Source: Sphingopyxis alaskensis RB2256 (GTDB lineage: Bacteria > Pseudomonadota > Alphaproteobacteria > Sphingomonadales > Sphingomonadaceae). From it: 64,000 nucleotides of DNA. Positions 17,030-25,552 of the stretch are shown piece after piece. A program made the position numbers and the translations under genes. The number at the start of each line of letters is the position of its first letter. The stretch's first letter is position 1. The notes under the pieces were generated by a model that was not told the origin of the DNA, searched no databases, and was given only the letters and a program-made list of their open reading frames with translations. The stretch lies in NCBI RefSeq assembly GCF_000013985.1, contig NC_008048.1, forward strand, positions 2,170,001-2,234,000. The letters run 5' to 3'.

Positions 17030-17476
17030 ATGACGGAAACGATCGGCTTCATCCTCAACGATACCGCGCGCCTTTACCGCCGCGCGTTCAACGCGCGCGC
17101 CAGGGACAGCGGCATCACCGCGCTGCAATGGCGGCTCATCACCTATCTGAAACGCCACGAGGGCATAAGGCAGGGTCCGCTCGCCGAATTGATCGAGGTC
17201 GAACCGATCACCCTGTCGCGCATGATCGACCGGCTGGTCGAGGCCGGGCTGCTCGAACGCCGCGCCGACCCGGCAGACCGCCGCGCGTGGCAGCTTTACC
17301 TGACCGCGCGCGCCGCCGAACTGCTCGGCGGCATCCGCCCCGCGGTCGAGGCGCTGAACGAGGAGGCGCTCGAAGGACTGAGCGCCGCCGAACGCGACCA
17401 GCTCGTCGATCTGGTCGAGCGGGTGCGCGCCAACCTGTCGCGCCGCGTCTGCCCGAAAGAAGCGGAGCCCGCCTGA
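17030..17476 (+). CDS. MarR family transcriptional regulator
   Basis: A 148-residue winged-helix regulator. The recognition region is GPLAELIEVEPITLSRMIDRLVEAGLLERR followed by the wing DPADRRAWQLYLT; long N- and C-terminal helices provide dimerisation. Its stop overlaps the start of the emrA-like gene (TGATG), so it is the first gene of a drug-efflux operon and very likely its repressor, released by phenolic or lipophilic compounds as in EmrR/MarR systems. Confidence 0.93.
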   Translation: MTETIGFILNDTARLYRRAFNARARDSGITALQWRLITYLKRHEGIRQGPLAELIEVEPITLSRMIDRLVEAGLLERRADPADRRAWQLYLTARAAELLGGIRPAVEALNEEALEGLSAAERDQLVDLVERVRANLSRRVCPKEAEPA

Positions 17477-18591
17477 TGGACCAGCTCGCCCCCAGCCGTC
17501 CCGAGGCCGAAGCTGCGGCGCCGCCGCCCGCCGCGCCCAGGGCCGACCCCTTGCCGTCCCCCGCCGCCGATACTGCGGCGCGCCCCGGCTGGCGGACGCG
17601 CCTGATCATGTTCGGCCTGCCGCTGGCGCTCGTCGCGGGCGGCGCCGGCTGGTGGCTGCTGAGCGGCGGGTCGGTGTCGACCGACAATGCCTATGTCCAG
17701 ATGGACAAGGTCTCGGTCGCCGCCGAGGTCGGCGGGCGCATCACCGAAGTAGCCGTCCGCGACGGCGAGCAGGTCGCCAAGGGGCAACTCCTTTTCCGCA
17801 TCGACAGCGAACCCTATGCGCTGAACGTCGCTCAAGCCACCGCCGCCATCGACGCGGCGCGGGTCGAGGTCGGCAATCTCGCCGCGGGCGCGAACACATC
17901 CGCCGTCGAAATCGCCGCGGCGCGCGAGGAGGTGAGATTCGCCCAGGTCAATTTCGAGCGGCAGGCGGCGCTGATGGAAAAGGGCTTCACGACGCGCGCC
18001 GCCTATGATGCGTCGCGCCACGCGCTCGCCCAGGCACGCGAGCGCGTGCGGCAGGCCGAGGCCGCCGCGGTGGAAGCGCGCACCAGGCTCGCCGCCGGTC
18101 CCGCAAGCGGCATCAATCCGCAGGTCGAGGCCGCGCGCGTCCAGCGCGCGCAGGCCGAGGTCAACCTCGCGCGCACCAGCGTCCGCGCGCCCAGCGCGGG
18201 CCGTGTCGCGCAGGCCGACCGGCTGCAGGTCGGACAGGCGATGGTCGCCGGGCTGCCCGCGCTCACCCTCGTCGACACCGCGCACCCGTGGGTCGAAGCC
18301 AATTTCAAGGAAACCGACCTCGCCGACATGCGGGTCGGCCAGCGCGCCGAAATCCGCTTCGACGCCTATCCGGGACTCAAAGTCCGCGGCCATGTGCTGA
18401 TGATCGGCGCGGGTACGGGGAGCGAGTTCTCGGTGCTTCCGGCGCAGAACGCCACCGGCAACTGGGTCAAGGTGACGCAGCGCGTCCCCGTGCGCATCGC
18501 CTTCGACGAAAAGCCCGCGCGCGACATGATCGCCGGGCTGTCGGCCGAGGTGACGGTGTTTACCGGCGGCGGGACGGTGGCGGGGAAGTAG
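17476..18591 (+). CDS. emrA: HlyD/EmrA family membrane fusion protein
   Basis: A 371-residue periplasmic adaptor for a DHA2-type efflux pump. A Pro/Ala-rich cytoplasmic leader (~45 residues) precedes one membrane helix (RLIMFGLPLALVAGGAGWWL). The first lipoyl half is VSTDNAYVQMDKVSVAAEV, with a coiled-coil hairpin at ~110-215 (Ala/Glu/Arg heptads), a second lipoyl half with RTSVRAPSAGRVAQADR, and a beta-barrel (HPWVEANFKETDLADM). It is coupled to the MarR gene and followed, after a REP-rich gap, by emrB. Confidence 0.92.
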   Translation: MDQLAPSRPEAEAAAPPPAAPRADPLPSPAADTAARPGWRTRLIMFGLPLALVAGGAGWWLLSGGSVSTDNAYVQMDKVSVAAEVGGRITEVAVRDGEQVAKGQLLFRIDSEPYALNVAQATAAIDAARVEVGNLAAGANTSAVEIAAAREEVRFAQVNFERQAALMEKGFTTRAAYDASRHALAQARERVRQAEAAAVEARTRLAAGPASGINPQVEAARVQRAQAEVNLARTSVRAPSAGRVAQADRLQVGQAMVAGLPALTLVDTAHPWVEANFKETDLADMRVGQRAEIRFDAYPGLKVRGHVLMIGAGTGSEFSVLPAQNATGNWVKVTQRVPVRIAFDEKPARDMIAGLSAEVTVFTGGGTVAGK

Positions 18592-18617
18592 GGGTGCGCA
18601 CCATGTCAAGCCATTGC

Positions 18618-18768
18618 CACCTCGACAATCCTCCCCATCGACTTGCGATGGGGAGGTGGCAGCCCGCAGGGCTGACGGAGGGGCGATGACACCGCCGTCG
18701 CGGCCCCTCCACCCCTCGCTGCGCGAGCGGTCCCCCTCCCCATCGCAAGTCGATGGGGAGGATTTTAA
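18618..18768. repeat. Large REP doublet between emrA and emrB
   Basis: TCCTCCCCATCGACTTGCGA at about 18629 is matched in inverted orientation by TCGCAAGTCGATGGGGAGGA at about 18744, with about 110 bases between. Inner arms (GGAGGGGC / GCCCCTCC) also pair. The pattern is that of a REPIN-like doublet. It separates two genes that are usually contiguous, so it may tune the EmrA:EmrB ratio or stabilise the upstream mRNA. Confidence 0.7.
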
Positions 18769-18780
18769 CGCTGTTCCCTA

Positions 18781-20370
18781 ATGGCCTCCCGCTCCCTCCC
18801 CCGCCGTCCTGCTGCCGCGGCGCTCCCCGCTGACGATATGATCCCGCTCCACGAACGCGTGCGCTACCGCGGCCTGCTCACCGTCGCCGTCATGGGCGCG
18901 TCGATCATGCAGATCCTCGACACGACGATCGCCAATGTCGCCATCCCGCACATGCAATCGGCCTTGGGCGCGACGAGCGAAACGGTGACGTGGGTGCTCA
19001 CCAGCTATATCCTCGCAAGCGCGATCGCGATGCCGATCACCGGCTGGCTCGCCGACCGCATCGGGCGGCGCGAGCTGTTCCTTGCCGCGATCGCGGGGTT
19101 CATCGTCGCGTCGATGGCGTGCGGCGCGGCGCAATCGCTCGAACAGATGGTCGCCTTCCGCTTTTTGCAGGGTATTTTCGCGGCCTTCATCGGCCCGCTG
19201 TCGCAGTCGGTGATGCTCGACATCAACCCGCCCGAGCGCCATGCGCGCGCGATGTCGATCTGGGGCATGGGGATCATGATCGGACCCATTCTCGGCCCCG
19301 TGCTCGGCGGCTGGCTGACCGAAAGCGCGAACTGGCGCTGGGTCTTTTACGTCAACCTGCCCGTCGGGCTGGTCACGCTCGCGCTGATGTGGGCGCTGCT
19401 GCCCGCGATGCGCCGGACAAGCCGCAAGTTCGATCTCTTCGGCTTTTCGATGCTCGCGCTGGGGCTCGCCGCGCTGCAACTGATGCTCGACCGCGGCGCG
19501 CATCTCGACTGGTTCGACAGCATCGAAATCTGGATCGAACTCGGCGTCGCGACGGCCTGCCTCTGGATGTTCTTCGTCCATCTCTTCACCGCGCGCGCGC
19601 CGCTGTTCAGCCGCGCGATGCTCGCCGACCGCAACCTCGTCACCGCGATGGGCTTCATGATCGTCATCGGCATCGTGATGTTCGCGTCGATGGCGCTGCT
19701 GCCGCCGATGCTGCAAAATCTCTTCGGCTGGCCGGTGATCGACACGGGGCTGGTGCTCGCGGTGCGCGGCGTCGGCATCCTCGCGAGCATGTGGGTCGCG
19801 GGGCAGTTGCTGGGCAAGGTCGACGCGCGCTGGCTCGTCGGCACCGGCCTTGCCATCGCCGCCTATTCGCTGTGGCAGATGAGCCACTGGTCGCTCGCCA
19901 TGGGGATGCAGCCGGTGATCGTCAGCGGGCTGGTGCAGGGGCTGGGCATGGGGCTGATCTTCATTCCGCTCAACACCATGGCCTTTGCAACGATCGCGCC
20001 GCAGCACCGCACCGACGGGTCGAGCCTGCTGAACCTGCTCCGCAGCCTCGGCGCCTCGGTCGGCATTTCGGTGGTGACCACCCTGCTCGGCATCAATATC
20101 CAGACCAGCCATCAGGATCTCGCCGCGCATGTCACCAACAGCTCGGTCGCGCTCATCGACCCCTCGACCGCCGACCGCTTCGGCGTCGTCGGCGACACCG
20201 CGCTGGCGATGGTCAACGCCGAGATCAACCGGCAGGCGGCGATGGTCGCCTATATCGACGATTTCTGGCTGATGATGTGGGTGACTTTGCTTTCGGTCCC
20301 GCTCGTCCTCCTGCTCCGCCCGCCCAGGGCCGGCGCGCCCAAGGCCTCGGCGGCCGACATGGGGCATTGA
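18781..20370 (+). CDS. emrB: DHA2 family MFS multidrug efflux transporter EmrB
   Basis: A 529-residue 14-helix major facilitator. Motif C-like and family signatures include QILDTTIANVAIPHM in helix 1, SYILASAIAMPITGWLADRIGRRELF (motif A) and GPILGPVLGGWLTE (motif C of DHA2 antiporters). The pump exports lipophilic drugs with EmrA as adaptor. The start at 18781 directly follows a REP element and lacks a clear ribosome site; an internal ATG at 18838 (MIPLHERVRY) is an alternative start. Confidence 0.93.
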   Translation: MASRSLPRRPAAAALPADDMIPLHERVRYRGLLTVAVMGASIMQILDTTIANVAIPHMQSALGATSETVTWVLTSYILASAIAMPITGWLADRIGRRELFLAAIAGFIVASMACGAAQSLEQMVAFRFLQGIFAAFIGPLSQSVMLDINPPERHARAMSIWGMGIMIGPILGPVLGGWLTESANWRWVFYVNLPVGLVTLALMWALLPAMRRTSRKFDLFGFSMLALGLAALQLMLDRGAHLDWFDSIEIWIELGVATACLWMFFVHLFTARAPLFSRAMLADRNLVTAMGFMIVIGIVMFASMALLPPMLQNLFGWPVIDTGLVLAVRGVGILASMWVAGQLLGKVDARWLVGTGLAIAAYSLWQMSHWSLAMGMQPVIVSGLVQGLGMGLIFIPLNTMAFATIAPQHRTDGSSLLNLLRSLGASVGISVVTTLLGINIQTSHQDLAAHVTNSSVALIDPSTADRFGVVGDTALAMVNAEINRQAAMVAYIDDFWLMMWVTLLSVPLVLLLRPPRAGAPKASAADMGH

Positions 20371-20456
20371 GACGCCGCGACTCCCGCAAAGGCAGGCCCC
20401 GGAGACGGGGAGAGAGAGGACCGCTCCGGACGGCCCGCCTTCGCAGGAAAGGATGC

Positions 20457-21347
20457 TCAGGCCGCAGCCGCGGCCCGGTCGGGGCGCGACGAATGCGCCG
20501 GCATCACCGCGTCGGCATAGTCGCTTTCATATTTGCCGATCAGCGCGCGGTCGTCGTGGTTCCACGGGTGGAAACCCGGCATGAAATAGGACAGCCAGGG
20601 CAGAAAGCTTTTGCGCAGCACGCCCGGCGAACCGAGCAGATACCACCAGATACGCGCGGTGACGCGCCAGCCGGTCAGCCCGTCCTGCCGCAGCAGCGCC
20701 TTCATCCCCTTCACCCGCTTGGGCCAGAAGCGCGCGGTGACGAGCAGCATCATCAGCGACCTGGCGCGCCAGCGCCTAAGCCGGCTCCAGTCCCTCGTCG
20801 CGTGCAGCCAGGTGTCATAGGCGACGCCCTTATGCTCGATTTCCTCGATTGCGTGCCATTTCCACAGCATTGCCCATTCGGGTTCGGCGCCCGCATACAT
20901 TTTCTCGTCGCGCAGCATCACCGCCGCCATCATCGCGGTATAATGTTCGAGCGCGATCGTCGCCATCAGGTTGACGATCGGCGGCCGCGCCTTGATGATG
21001 TCCATCACCTCGTCGACGTCGGCTTCGAGTTCGCTGAGGTCATACCCCGCCTCGGCCGCCTTCCTGTTGAACACCACATGCTCGCGGCTGTGGATCACTT
21101 CCTGCTGGGTAAAGGCGCGGATTTCGCGCGCCAGCTTTTCGGGAACGCCGCCCCGGTGCGCCTTCACCGCCTCGATGAACATCGCCTCGCCCTTGGGAAA
21201 GGTGACCGACAGCGCGGTGTGAAAGGCCGAGGCGATCGGATCGCCGTTCAGCCACCAGCGGCCCTGTTTGTCGTCGCGGCCAAAGCGCATGTCGCGCGGG
21301 GTGATCGACAGATCGGCGGGGGTGGGAGACCGGGAAAGGCTGGACAT
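20457..21347 (-). CDS. Predicted metal-dependent hydrolase (PF10118-type)
   Basis: A 296-residue protein of the 'predicted metal-dependent hydrolase' family. It has a helical core with probable diiron ligands: EAMFIEAVKAH, QQEVIHSREHVVFN, ATIALEHYTAM and WKWHAIEEIEHKGVAYD. The spacing of Glu and E-x-x-H pairs resembles ferritin-like diiron proteins. The C-terminal part is amphipathic (WWYLLGSPGVLRKSFLPWLSYF) and may associate with membrane. The enzyme's reaction is not established. It is divergent from, and probably controlled by, the TetR gene at 21406. Confidence 0.82.
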   Translation of the reverse strand: MSSLSRSPTPADLSITPRDMRFGRDDKQGRWWLNGDPIASAFHTALSVTFPKGEAMFIEAVKAHRGGVPEKLAREIRAFTQQEVIHSREHVVFNRKAAEAGYDLSELEADVDEVMDIIKARPPIVNLMATIALEHYTAMMAAVMLRDEKMYAGAEPEWAMLWKWHAIEEIEHKGVAYDTWLHATRDWSRLRRWRARSLMMLLVTARFWPKRVKGMKALLRQDGLTGWRVTARIWWYLLGSPGVLRKSFLPWLSYFMPGFHPWNHDDRALIGKYESDYADAVMPAHSSRPDRAAAAA

Positions 21348-21393
21348 ATGGCGTTTACCGTCGAAAAGGGGTGTCGGGGTCAGCAATAGGGTT

Positions 21394-21412
21394 TAACTTA
21401 CATAAATGTCAA
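21394..21412. promoter_or_regulatory. Candidate TetR operator overlapping the TetR start
   Basis: TTACATAAATGTCAA contains an ACAT-AA-ATGT inverted repeat at the TetR start codon, in the 58-base divergent gap. The overlap with the ATG suggests a short or absent leader and tight autoregulation. The motif is short, so confidence is low. Confidence 0.35.
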
Positions 21413-22014
21413 TAGTCAAAAAGCGTCTCAGTCCCGAAGAAAGCCGTTCGGCGGCGCTCGAGGCGGCGCGCCAGATCCTCGTCGAAATGGGGCCCGCCGC
21501 GGTGACGCTGAAGGCCGTCGCGGCGCGGATCGACCGCACCCACGCGAACCTGCTCCACCATTTCGGCAGCGCCGCGGGGCTGCAAAAGGCGCTCGCCGCC
21601 TATCAGGCCGAAACCGTGTGCGCGACGATCGGCAAAAAAATGGCCGAATCGCCGCCGGGCGAACGCAATGTGCGCGAGATCGTCGACCTCGCCTTCGACG
21701 CCTTCAACAGCGGCGGCGCGGGCGCGCTCGCGACATGGATGGCGGCGACGGGCAACGACGACGCGCTCGACCCGATCGTCGAGGCGATCCACCGCCTGAT
21801 CGACGGCATGGCGCCCGATGCCGACGAAAAACGGCTGATGCACGAAGACACGCTCGCGCTCGTCCTGATGGCGCTCGGCGACGCGCAGCTCGGCGGCCCG
21901 ATGGCCGAAGCGCTCGGCCTGCCCCGCGACACCGCCCGCGTCCTCGCCACCGAACTGATCACGGGCCGCATCGCGAAATTCTGGGCCGACCATGGAGGGA
22001 AGGCGGCGGGCTGA
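21406..22014 (+). CDS. TetR family transcriptional regulator
   Basis: A 202-residue one-component repressor. The HTH is at ~15-60 (AARQILVEMGPAAVTLKAVAARI, THANLLHHFGSAAGLQKAL). The rest is an all-helical ligand domain. No Shine-Dalgarno sequence precedes the ATG, so the message may be leaderless. It is divergently placed from the predicted metal hydrolase, its likely target. Confidence 0.9.
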   Translation: MSIVKKRLSPEESRSAALEAARQILVEMGPAAVTLKAVAARIDRTHANLLHHFGSAAGLQKALAAYQAETVCATIGKKMAESPPGERNVREIVDLAFDAFNSGGAGALATWMAATGNDDALDPIVEAIHRLIDGMAPDADEKRLMHEDTLALVLMALGDAQLGGPMAEALGLPRDTARVLATELITGRIAKFWADHGGKAAG

Positions 22015-22216
22015 GGGGTTGGTTGAGGCGCGGCGGCGAACCGAAGCCGCGTCGCGCCCCGGCGGTTCCAACCCGCCGCGCGCGCCGACGAAGGACGGAA
22101 TCTCTCCCGTCGGCAAAACCGGTCAGCGGGATTCCGGCGCTCCCGCCCGCCCCCGATTCCATCGTTGAAATATAACGCTATGTATTATATATGATCAGCG
22201 ACGCGGGAGAACCGCC

Positions 22217-22606
22217 ATCACGCGCATCTTCAAAAATGGCTGGTTCGAGCGCTTCGCGCGCAAGGAAAGGATCGATGACGCGGCGCTACGGGATGCGGTG
22301 CGGCGCGCCGAAAGCGGGCTGGTGGATGCCGACCTCGGCGGCGGTGTCATCAAGCAGCGCGTGGCGCGACCGGGCAAGGGCAGGTCGGGCGGCTATCGCA
22401 CACTGATCCTGTTCCGGCGGGGCGATCGCGCGATATTCGCCTTTGGCTTCGCCAAGAGCGCGCAGGCGAACATATCGAAGGCGGATCTGGCGCTGCTGCG
22501 TGATGCGGCGGCCGAGGCGCTGGAATGGAGCGGCGCGCAACTGGACCGGCTGGTAGCGTCGGAAACGCTGGTGGAGATTGAAAATGACACGGACGGCCAA
22601 GGATAA
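22217..22606 (+). CDS. RelE/HigB-like toxin (type II TA), start codon unclear
   Basis: The frame encodes ITRIFKNGWFERFARKERI followed by DLGGGVIKQRVARPGKGRSG, GYRTLILFRRGDRAIFAFGF, AKSAQANISKADLALLR and ~40 further residues (129 codons from 22217). This matches PF06296-type RelE toxins, which normally begin Met-x-x-I-F-K. No ATG, GTG or TTG precedes the conserved start in frame; the only Shine-Dalgarno-like site, GGGAGA, lies six bases before an ATC. Either a rare ATC start is used or one base has been lost after the out-of-frame ATG at 22191. It overlaps the antitoxin gene by 23 bases. Confidence 0.72.
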   Translation: MTRIFKNGWFERFARKERIDDAALRDAVRRAESGLVDADLGGGVIKQRVARPGKGRSGGYRTLILFRRGDRAIFAFGFAKSAQANISKADLALLRDAAAEALEWSGAQLDRLVASETLVEIENDTDGQG

Positions 22607-22916
22607 GGGCTATCGCAGCGAGATCGCGGGCGCGATCCATGAGATGATCAGCGACGCGCATGACGCGGGCGTCGTGTCGCGCACGACTTTGCGCAGCTTT
22701 GACGAAGCGTGCCTTGCCCCGGCGCCGACGCTGGCGGGCGACGAAATCCGCGCGATCCGCGAGCGCGAGCATGTGTCGCAACCGGTGTTCGCCGCCTATC
22801 TCAACGTCTCGCGCAATCTGGTGTCGGACTGGGAACGCGGCGTAAAGCGGCCGGGCGGCCCCGCCCTGCGGCTGCTCTCCATCATCCAGCGCAAGGGATT
22901 GCAAGCCGTCGCATGA
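22584..22916 (+). CDS. XRE/HigA-like antitoxin
   Basis: A 110-residue DNA-binding antitoxin. The C-terminal HTH is IRAIREREHVSQPVFAAYLN then VSRNLVSDWERGVKRPGGPA, the usual form in toxin-first pairs. The N-terminal ~55 residues bind the toxin. It starts inside the 3' end of the toxin gene and is therefore translationally coupled. The order toxin-antitoxin is that of HigBA. It would repress the AT-rich promoter at about 22160-22195. Confidence 0.88.
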   Translation: MTRTAKDKGYRSEIAGAIHEMISDAHDAGVVSRTTLRSFDEACLAPAPTLAGDEIRAIREREHVSQPVFAAYLNVSRNLVSDWERGVKRPGGPALRLLSIIQRKGLQAVA

Positions 22917-22999
22917 TCGCCCCTTACGGCGCCGTCCAGACATGAATGTTTACTTAACGCCCAAGTCACCCGTCGGATAGCCTCAAGAGCGCCGCCCCC

Positions 23000-23650
23000 T
23001 CACCCACCCAAAACCTTCGCCATCATCCGCTCTTCCTTGGCGATCCACGGCGCCATGCTCGGCCGCGACAATATCGCTTCGCTCCACGCCGCAATCTTCG
23101 GATGCCTGGCCGCGTCGATGCACGATCCGCAATGGCGCAGGTTGATCAGCGGCGACGCGACCGCGAGGTCGGCGAGCGTCAGCCGGTCGCCGACGAGGAA
23201 GCCCGATGCGGGGATCGCGCCCTCCAGATAGTCGAGCAGCTTGGGCAGCTCCTCCGCCTCGGCCGCCGCGGCGGCGGCCAGGTCGCCGTCGCGGCCGAGG
23301 AACTTGGGCGCGACGATGCGGTTGAAGAACATCTTGCCGCCGCACGCCGCGAACACCGTGTCGGCGAACTCCTCCCACCAGATGACCTGCCCGCGCTCGC
23401 GGGGGTCGGCGGGGATCAGCGCTGGTTCGGGATGCTTCGCCTCCAGATAATGGATGATCGCGCTCGAATCGGCGAGCAGGAAACCATCGTCGTCGATCGC
23501 GGGCATCTTGCCGAGCGGCGAGGCGGCCTTGAACCCCGGATCGGGATCGCCCAGGCCGACGCCCTTCAGCTCGAAATCGATCCCCTTTTCGCCCAGATAG
23601 GCGAGCAGTTTGCGTACGAAGGGCGACACGATCGAACCATAAACAATCAT
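23000..23650 (-). CDS. Glutathione S-transferase family protein
   Basis: A 216-residue GST. The N-terminal thioredoxin-like domain has the active-site start MIVYGSIVSPFVRKLLAYLG (Ser-Pro) and the cis-Pro and glutathione segment PLGKMPAIDDDGFLLADSSAI. The all-helical C-terminal half has the N-capping motif VGDRLTLADLAVASPL. The ATG at 23650 is chosen because AAAGGA lies 7-8 bases upstream. Substrate unknown. Confidence 0.92.
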   Translation of the reverse strand: MIVYGSIVSPFVRKLLAYLGEKGIDFELKGVGLGDPDPGFKAASPLGKMPAIDDDGFLLADSSAIIHYLEAKHPEPALIPADPRERGQVIWWEEFADTVFAACGGKMFFNRIVAPKFLGRDGDLAAAAAAEAEELPKLLDYLEGAIPASGFLVGDRLTLADLAVASPLINLRHCGSCIDAARHPKIAAWSEAILSRPSMAPWIAKEERMMAKVLGG

Positions 23651-23820
23651 CACAAATCCTTTCTGCGAAAGTGGCGCGAGCATAGGCCAGGGGTTGCGAT
23701 TCGCAACCCGTCAGGCATCGCCGTTATGGTATGAAATAAACTTGCCATCGGCGGCGCGGCATGGAAGATCGGGCGCCAGAGGGGGGCGCTGCTGCGGCAG
23801 CCAGCAGGCAGGACAGAGAC

Positions 23821-25500
23821 ATGCGCCCTTCGTCATGGGCAGACCGGCTGCTCGCGCTCTCGGCCCGCTTCGTCGGGTTCGTCATCCTCATCGCCACGCT
23901 CGCCGCCGCGGCGGGCAGCTTCTTTTACAATCGCGCCGACGAGCGCGCCCGCGCCGAGCGCGTCGCGATGCAGATCGACACGCGGCTGCGCGATCATGTC
24001 GCGCTGCTCGAAGGGGTGCGCGCGCTCTATCGGTCGGACAGCCGGTCGAGCGGTCCCGGCGTCCGCGCCTATCTCAACGCGCTGCAGCCGCAGGTCCATG
24101 CGCCGGGGCTGGAGGGGATCGGCATCGCGGTCGCGATGCGCCAGCGGACCCCCGCCGCGGCCGAGGCGATGCTGCGCGAAAATTACGGCCGCGACATTGC
24201 GGTCTGGCCGGTCAGCGACCAGCCCATCGGCTTTCCGATCGTCCTGCTCGAACCTCCGACGCCGCGCCGCGACCAGGCGCTGGGGTATGACATGTACAGC
24301 GAGCCGGTACGCCGCGCGGCGATGCGCCGGGCCTGGCAGACGGGAGCGCCCGCGGCGAGCGGCATCGTCGAGCTGGTGCAGGAAGGGGCGGCGACGCGGC
24401 GCCAGGCGGGGTTCCTCATCTATGTCCCCGTCTATGCCGACCAGCCGGCGCCCGGCGTCGGCGCCCCTGCGCTCCCCGGCGACCCGCCGCGCGCCGCGAC
24501 CCGTGCCAGCGCGCCGGGCGCGCGGCCGATCGAGGCGTTCGTCTATGCGCCCTTCCGCATCGACGACCTGATGACCGCAATCCTCGGCGCGCAGCTCGAC
24601 ACGATCGACGGGATCGAAATCCGTGCCGGCGAAGGACCGGCGGCGCCGCTCGCCTATCGTCACGGCACGATGGGCTGGGACCCGCACGAACAGGTGCTGC
24701 GCGTCGCCGACCGCCAGTGGACGATGCGCATTTCCTACAGCCGCCTGTTCGAGCGGCTCGGCCGGCCGGTCGCCATCTTCCTCTTCGGCTTTGCGATCAT
24801 GCTGCTCGCAATGCAGCTCATGCGGCTCCAGCACCGCCGCGTCGACGCCTTTCGCGCGCTCGCCGACGAACAGGCGCTGCGCGCCGCAGACCGCGAGCTG
24901 ATGATCGGCGAAATGGCGCACCGGATGAAGAACGCCTTTGCGCGCATCGGCGCGCTCGCGCGCATAACCTTGCGCGAATCGGCCAGCCTCGACGAGTTCG
25001 AGGCGAAGTTCGACGGCCGGATGCGCGCGCTGTCCGATGCCAAGCAGATGCTCGTCACCGGCGCGGTCGACACGGTCGAACTCGAACGCATCGTCCACCG
25101 CGAGCTCGACCTCGCCGGGGTTCCACCCGACCGGCTTGCCGCCATCACCGGCCCCGCGGTGCGGCTCGATGACGAGGGCGCGCAGGCGATCTCGCTCGCG
25201 GTCCACGAATTCGTCACCAACAGCATCAAATATGGCGCGCTGGCGGGCGAGGGCGAGCTCAGCGTCGGCTGGCACCGCGAGGATGGTCAGGTGACGCTCG
25301 ACTGGACCGAAAGCGGGCTGCCCGAAACCCCGAATATCGAGCAGGAAAGTTTCGGCACCCGGTTCATCCGCACGCTGATCGAACGTCAGCTCAAAGGGAG
25401 ATGGACGCGCACCGCCGCCGCGGGGCGGCTCTCGATCGTCATCCGCTGGCCCGATGCCGCCTCGGCGACCGGCGCGACCGCAGCGTCGCCCGCACGTTGA
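23821..25500 (+). CDS. CHASE-domain sensor histidine kinase, HWE family
   Basis: A 559-residue membrane sensor kinase. The first membrane helix (FVGFVILIATLAAAAGSFFY) is followed by a periplasmic CHASE domain at ~45-300 (ALYRSDSRSSGPGVRAYL, GIGIAVAMRQRTPAAAEAML). A second helix follows (VAIFLFGFAIMLLAMQLM). The H-box GEMAHRMKNAFARIGALARI, N-box AVHEFVTNSIKYGAL and the W-x-E signature LDWTESGLP define the HWE/HisKA_2 group. No response regulator is next to it. An ATG at 23761 is possible, but 23821 has AGGA at the right distance. Confidence 0.9.
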   Translation: MRPSSWADRLLALSARFVGFVILIATLAAAAGSFFYNRADERARAERVAMQIDTRLRDHVALLEGVRALYRSDSRSSGPGVRAYLNALQPQVHAPGLEGIGIAVAMRQRTPAAAEAMLRENYGRDIAVWPVSDQPIGFPIVLLEPPTPRRDQALGYDMYSEPVRRAAMRRAWQTGAPAASGIVELVQEGAATRRQAGFLIYVPVYADQPAPGVGAPALPGDPPRAATRASAPGARPIEAFVYAPFRIDDLMTAILGAQLDTIDGIEIRAGEGPAAPLAYRHGTMGWDPHEQVLRVADRQWTMRISYSRLFERLGRPVAIFLFGFAIMLLAMQLMRLQHRRVDAFRALADEQALRAADRELMIGEMAHRMKNAFARIGALARITLRESASLDEFEAKFDGRMRALSDAKQMLVTGAVDTVELERIVHRELDLAGVPPDRLAAITGPAVRLDDEGAQAISLAVHEFVTNSIKYGALAGEGELSVGWHREDGQVTLDWTESGLPETPNIEQESFGTRFIRTLIERQLKGRWTRTAAAGRLSIVIRWPDAASATGATAASPAR

Positions 25501-25552
25501 CAAGCCGCGTCCTCCCGGCGAGAGACGGGCCGGGAGGGGGAGAGACGCCGCC

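Noticed and set aside
18990..21389. A 799-codon plus-strand frame across emrB and the antisense of the metal hydrolase
   Set aside because: Runs through two certain genes in other frames, very Arg-rich, no motif.
22015..22190. A tRNA-like remnant (GGTTCCAACCCGCCGCGCGC) downstream of the TetR gene
   Set aside because: No acceptor or anticodon stem can be built; resemblance is limited to a GC-rich T-arm-like piece.
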